A program made the position numbers and the translations under genes. This document shows positions 14,258 through 17,247 of a stretch of DNA of 17,247 nt, piece after piece; the first letter of the stretch is position 1; the number at the start of each line of letters is the position of its first letter. A model generated the notes under the pieces. The model was not told where the DNA came from, did no database searches, and worked only from the letters and a program-made list of their open reading frames with translations. The DNA is taken from NCBI GenBank assembly GCA_038256565.1, contig JBBSKG010000055.1, forward strand, positions 1 through 17,247. The letters run 5' to 3'. The stretch comes from JACOTK01 sp038256565 (GTDB taxonomy: Bacteria; Actinomycetota; Acidimicrobiia; Acidimicrobiales; CADCSY01).

Positions 14258-15628
14258 CTACTGAATCATGGTGCTGAAGGCGGCTGGTAGTAGTAGTTCG
14301 GCCACGTCACTTGCCACCAGGCCGATTGGACTACCTAGGCTGGCGGCTCGTCCATGAAGGTGTGCTGCGCATGCTGCTGCATAGAAAGGCTGCATGCCTT
14401 GGGCAAGCAATGCGCCGATTACACCCGCAAGAACATCACCAGAGCCCGCTGTTGCCAAGCGTGCGTCGCCACTTGTAATCAAAAGGGTCTCACCTGTTGA
14501 GTCAGCCACAATCGTCGTTGGTCCCTTTAATAAAACCGTACAACCAGCAGCTCTAGCCAAACTACGAGCTGATGCCAGACGATCAGGGCCGACGGGGCTT
14601 CCGGCCAGACGCAGATACTCACCATCATGGGGAGTCAAGACCGTTGCTGCTTGCACACGATGGGCAAGGCCCTCCAGCCCGCCGCCTTCTTCGCTCAAAG
14701 CAACTAGCCCATCGCCATCAACGACCGTTGGCAACGGGCAACGTTGCACGAGACGGCGAACTTCGCTCATAGTCGTTTGCTCTCGACCTATTCCTGGACC
14801 CACCACAATCGAGCCAAACCGCTCGGCATTGGCTATCACCTCATCAGCCCAGCCGTTAACTGGCAATTGGAAACCTACGGCCTCTCCGAAATTGGTTGCG
14901 GCAGGCTCAAGCCCTGGGGTGCTTCGACGTAAATATCCTGCTCCAGCTCGTTGAGCCCCACGAGTAGCGAGGTCTGCAGCACCAGTCATTCCTGTGCTAC
15001 CGGCCACTATCCAAACCGCCGTTTGCCATTTGTGCGCATTACGAGGTCGTCGAGGCAACCAGCCAACACAATCACCATCTTCAACTACATGAGTGTTGAC
15101 ACTTGTGACGTCAAGGCCGATGTCGGCAATCTCGATTTCGCCTGACAACTCGGCACCAGCGCCAAACAGCAGTCCCGGCTTAAGCCCGGCAAAAGTTACC
15201 GTTCGACTTGCGGCAAGAACCTTTCCACGAGCTTCACCAGTTAACCCATCAACCCCGCTCGGAATATCAACTGCCAACACCGACGCACCGCCTACTTCAG
15301 GAGGAAACCACACATCACGCATGCCTGTGCCGTATGCGGCGTCAATCACAAGATCGCAAGGAAATATTTGTACCCCTACCGAGCTAGCAGCATCGATCAC
15401 TCTCACCCGTACTCCACGTTGAGCTAAACGAACACCGGCTGCTCGACCGTCGGCCCCGTTGTTCCCTGGCCCCGCGAGTACCGTCACCCTGCGCCCGTAT
15501 CCTCCGCCCATCATCTTGAGCGCCGTTCGAGCCACCGCTGCGCCTGCACGATCTATCAACACCTCAACCGCCTCAGGAGCCGCTGCATCAATAGCCCGCA
15601 TCTCATCAGGACTCACCACGGGAATCAT
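14258..15628 (-). CDS. nnr: Bifunctional NAD(P)HX epimerase / ADP-dependent NAD(P)HX dehydratase
   Basis: Nnr repairs hydrated NAD(P)H: the N-terminal YjeF_N domain interconverts the R and S epimers, and the C-terminal YjeF_C/CARKD domain dehydrates the S form using ADP. The 456-residue protein shows AGPGNNGADG (52-61) and VDIPSGVDGLTGE in the epimerase half, then GSTGMTGAADLA, VVGPGIGRE, VVDGDGL, LTPHDGEYLRLAG, LLKGPTTIVAD and ATAGSGDVLAG in the dehydratase half. The ATG at 15628 is chosen since the protein starts at the usual MIPVVSPDEMRAID; a longer reading to 15712 would overlap acpS. No ribosome binding site is present, but TAGCCT at 15636-15641 fits a leaderless start. The acpS stop lies 23 bases upstream. 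Confidence 0.97.
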   Translation of the reverse strand: MIPVVSPDEMRAIDAAAPEAVEVLIDRAGAAVARTALKMMGGGYGRRVTVLAGPGNNGADGRAAGVRLAQRGVRVRVIDAASSVGVQIFPCDLVIDAAYGTGMRDVWFPPEVGGASVLAVDIPSGVDGLTGEARGKVLAASRTVTFAGLKPGLLFGAGAELSGEIEIADIGLDVTSVNTHVVEDGDCVGWLPRRPRNAHKWQTAVWIVAGSTGMTGAADLATRGAQRAGAGYLRRSTPGLEPAATNFGEAVGFQLPVNGWADEVIANAERFGSIVVGPGIGREQTTMSEVRRLVQRCPLPTVVDGDGLVALSEEGGGLEGLAHRVQAATVLTPHDGEYLRLAGSPVGPDRLASARSLARAAGCTVLLKGPTTIVADSTGETLLITSGDARLATAGSGDVLAGVIGALLAQGMQPFYAAACAAHLHGRAASLGSPIGLVASDVAELLLPAAFSTMIQ

Positions 15629-15635
15629 GAAGATC

Positions 15636-15641
15636 AGGCTA
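15636..15641 (-). promoter_or_regulatory. Putative -10 element for leaderless nnr transcript
   Basis: TAGCCT on the minus strand fits TAnnnT and spans -13 to -8 relative to the nnr ATG at 15628. The short acpS-nnr gap contains no ribosome binding site, so nnr may start its own leaderless mRNA within the operon. Confidence 0.4.
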
Positions 15642-15651
15642 GAGCGTATTT

Positions 15652-16017
15652 CTACAAGGCCACTGCGATTGCTTCTGCCATCGAACTGGTATGTGTCAAG
15701 GTCAGATGCCACTTAGTGACACCTTGATCTGTCGCCAATTGGTTCGCTTGACCGAACAGACAAAGGGCTGGGCCTCCCGATGCGTCATTTACAACTTCTA
15801 CGTCTCGAAAGCTAAAAGCACCCAAACCAACGCCTAGTGCCTTCATGACAGCTTCTTTGGCAGCAAAGCGAACGGCAAAGCGTTCGGTTGGGTCATGTCG
15901 GCGCAATGCATATGCCTGTTCGCCCTCGGTAAACAAGCGTTCCATGAGTCGCGGCGTGCGAACCATGGCAAGACGAAAACGACCAATTTCAACTAGATCG
16001 ACGCCAATACCTATCAA
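15652..16017 (-). CDS. acpS: Holo-[acyl-carrier-protein] synthase AcpS
   Basis: AcpS moves 4'-phosphopantetheine from CoA onto the serine of acyl carrier protein, activating it for fatty acid synthesis. The 121-residue protein begins MIGIGVDLVEIGRF, with the metal ligand Asp7 in GVDLVEI and Glu55 in FAAKEAVMKALG, the two hallmark motifs of the family. Length is standard for the AcpS trimer type. The start is TTG at 16017 and overlaps the stop of the upstream SIS gene by four bases (TTGA); no ribosome binding site is evident, so coupling is likely. nnr follows after 23 bases, the common acpS-nnr pairing of actinobacteria. Confidence 0.97.
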   Translation of the reverse strand: MIGIGVDLVEIGRFRLAMVRTPRLMERLFTEGEQAYALRRHDPTERFAVRFAAKEAVMKALGVGLGAFSFRDVEVVNDASGGPALCLFGQANQLATDQGVTKWHLTLTHTSSMAEAIAVAL

Positions 16018-17247
16018 GGAGTCTGCCAGTGTTCTGCCAGTACTCGAACCGGCAGAACCAACAACTCGATCATTGGTACTTCAGCCAACAACTCGTCTCT
16101 AAAGATTGGTTCCGTCTCGGTCACAGCATCCACAAGGGCTGAATAACGGCCTCGGTAACCCGTAAGAACCTCCCGAGCTAACCCAGGGTCAAGACGAGTA
16201 TGAAGCTCTACGTGCAACAAGGTGATACCTACAACCTGAGCGCCCTTTACCTCTGGCACCAAAACCACACTTCTACCATCGTGGCCGCCCTGAGCAACAG
16301 TGACTTCTCGCTCGACTGCAGCTCGGTGTTTCGTTCCACGCAACCGAGGGTCTGACTCGGCCCGTGAGGTCAGGCCACTTGCTACACCACCCTTATCAAG
16401 CACATGAATAGTGGCAGAACCGTCACCCACATTTCCCTCGACTCGATACCGGGTATAGCCAGTCACGTTCTCAACCACAGGCCCCAAGGACGAAAGTGTT
16501 CGAAGCACCCTGTAACCGAGGCGATCTCGGGAAGCTCCTGCCGCCAAAACCTCTTGCACTAACGGAGCCGATACATATGTATCTTCAGTACGAGAAATGC
16601 CAACGGTCACCGTCTTAGCCTGATGTTTAATAGCATCAATCGGACGAGTGAGTTCGTCAATGGCCTTTGTCAGCGCCGCCAAAAGGTCTGCTATCAAAAC
16701 CGAAGGCGACCCAATGTGGCCATGTTCAAGCTCATAAAGTTCAAGCGGCAACGCTCCTGTCGCATAACGCAAGAGCGATGAAACACCCACGGCTGTACTT
16801 GCCTCAAGTTGGCCGTCATAAAAACCAGTGGCAAGCCCCGTGAAAAACTCATGGGAGGGGCCAGCCACGTGAACCGTTAAATCAGCTAACAGCGCATCGC
16901 CATCAAGCTCAGCAAATACGGCTGCTTCCACGCCACCGCGTGCCTCTCGCAGAGGAATCGCCAATGCATCAATAGCCAACGCCGCTTCATAACCAAAGAG
17001 ATGTCCAACCATGGCCGCCAACACAAAATCGAGTGATGGGTGCACTGAAGGCACGGTTATGACCTGCAGTGCCGATGGATATTGATCAGCTCCAGCAGTA
17101 GCAATCACAATCGGCGCAGCCTTGTGTGCCCTATATATCGCTACCTCCTTTGCCACGTCATCAGCAGTGGCCTCACTAAGGCCAACAGCACACACCAAGA
17201 TCATGGGTTCACTTGAGAGATCGATGTGTTTCTTATCCTCGGTCGCA
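16014..17247 (-). CDS. SIS-domain (GlmS-like) protein, 3' part; start lies outside the window
   Basis: The frame stays open to the window edge at 17247, so at least 410 C-terminal residues are present and the start is missing; the ATG at 17204 is internal. The first roughly 100 residues resemble the second sugar-isomerase (SIS) half of GlmS: MILVCAVGLSEATADDV, VPSVHPSLDFVLAAMVGHLFGYEAAL. Where GlmS ends in DxPRNLAKSVTVE with its catalytic lysine, this protein reads IPLREARGGVE and continues for about 300 more residues, including RPIDAIKHQAKTVTVGISR, TGYTRYRVEG, a DPRLRGTKHRAAVERE motif, and a glutamate-rich end. The position before acpS-nnr-alr is where glmS often lies in actinobacteria, so it is probably an extended GlmS-like or regulatory SIS protein. 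Whether the missing part carries a glutaminase domain cannot be seen. Confidence 0.75.
   Translation of the reverse strand, partial: ATEDKKHIDLSSEPMILVCAVGLSEATADDVAKEVAIYRAHKAAPIVIATAGADQYPSALQVITVPSVHPSLDFVLAAMVGHLFGYEAALAIDALAIPLREARGGVEAAVFAELDGDALLADLTVHVAGPSHEFFTGLATGFYDGQLEASTAVGVSSLLRYATGALPLELYELEHGHIGSPSVLIADLLAALTKAIDELTRPIDAIKHQAKTVTVGISRTEDTYVSAPLVQEVLAAGASRDRLGYRVLRTLSSLGPVVENVTGYTRYRVEGNVGDGSATIHVLDKGGVASGLTSRAESDPRLRGTKHRAAVEREVTVAQGGHDGRSVVLVPEVKGAQVVGITLLHVELHTRLDPGLAREVLTGYRGRYSALVDAVTETEPIFRDELLAEVPMIELLVLPVRVLAEHWQTP

Noticed and set aside
14394..14954. A 186-codon plus-strand ORF opposite nnr
   Set aside because: Low-complexity antisense composition and full overlap with a clear bifunctional enzyme gene.
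1..17247. Mobile element, CRISPR, toxin-antitoxin or defence system
   Set aside because: No repeat arrays, transposase, integrase or such motifs on either strand. Gene content is conserved housekeeping throughout.

Overview
The window is a compact stretch of bacterial housekeeping genes, almost certainly from an actinobacterium and most likely a moderate-GC member of the class Acidimicrobiia (Ilumatobacter-like or related aquatic lineage). The signs are a mycothiol-type DinB-fold enzyme, a CBS-less GuaB3 protein beside guaA, an HrcA/CIRCE-controlled groESL, many GTG and TTG starts, several genes that look leaderless, and the actinobacterial gene order [glmS slot]-acpS-nnr-CBS-alr-tsaE-tsaB-rimI-tsaD-groES-groEL. 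GC looks like the mid-50s percent by eye. The lineage is an inference from gene content.

Left part, 1-2212. Bases 1-178 hold no gene I can support. A maleylpyruvate-isomerase-family gene (minus) diverges from a class I SAM methyltransferase and a hotdog-fold thioesterase (both plus). A small hairpin closes the convergent junction with the next minus-strand unit.

Middle part, 2208-7602. The minus-strand unit guaB3-guaA-zapE covers guanine nucleotide metabolism and an AFG1/ZapE-type ATPase. Next comes a minus-strand pair: a 54-residue small protein followed by a NudL-type CoA-pyrophosphatase Nudix enzyme. It diverges from a second hotdog thioesterase (plus). That thioesterase converges on groEL at a near-ideal bidirectional terminator with a perfect 22-bp stem.

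Right part, 7603-17247. Eleven minus-strand genes are packed almost without gaps. Reading with transcription they are: a truncated SIS-domain protein in the glmS position, acpS, nnr, a two-CBS protein, alr, tsaE, tsaB, rimI, tsaD, groES and groEL. Many junctions are 1- or 4-base start/stop overlaps, so translational coupling is likely. Together they serve acyl-carrier-protein activation, NAD(P)H repair, D-alanine supply, t6A tRNA modification (TsaB, TsaD and TsaE all present) and protein folding. groESL has its own sigma-A-like promoter overlapped by a perfect CIRCE operator.

No mobile element, CRISPR array, tRNA, rRNA, phage gene or defence system is visible. I did not find a new biological system. 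The points most worth a second look are the zapE start, the unusual long C-terminal region of the SIS protein, the 54-residue gene, a set of apparent leaderless promoters at a constant spacing, and a direct-repeat/palindrome cluster upstream of tsaE.
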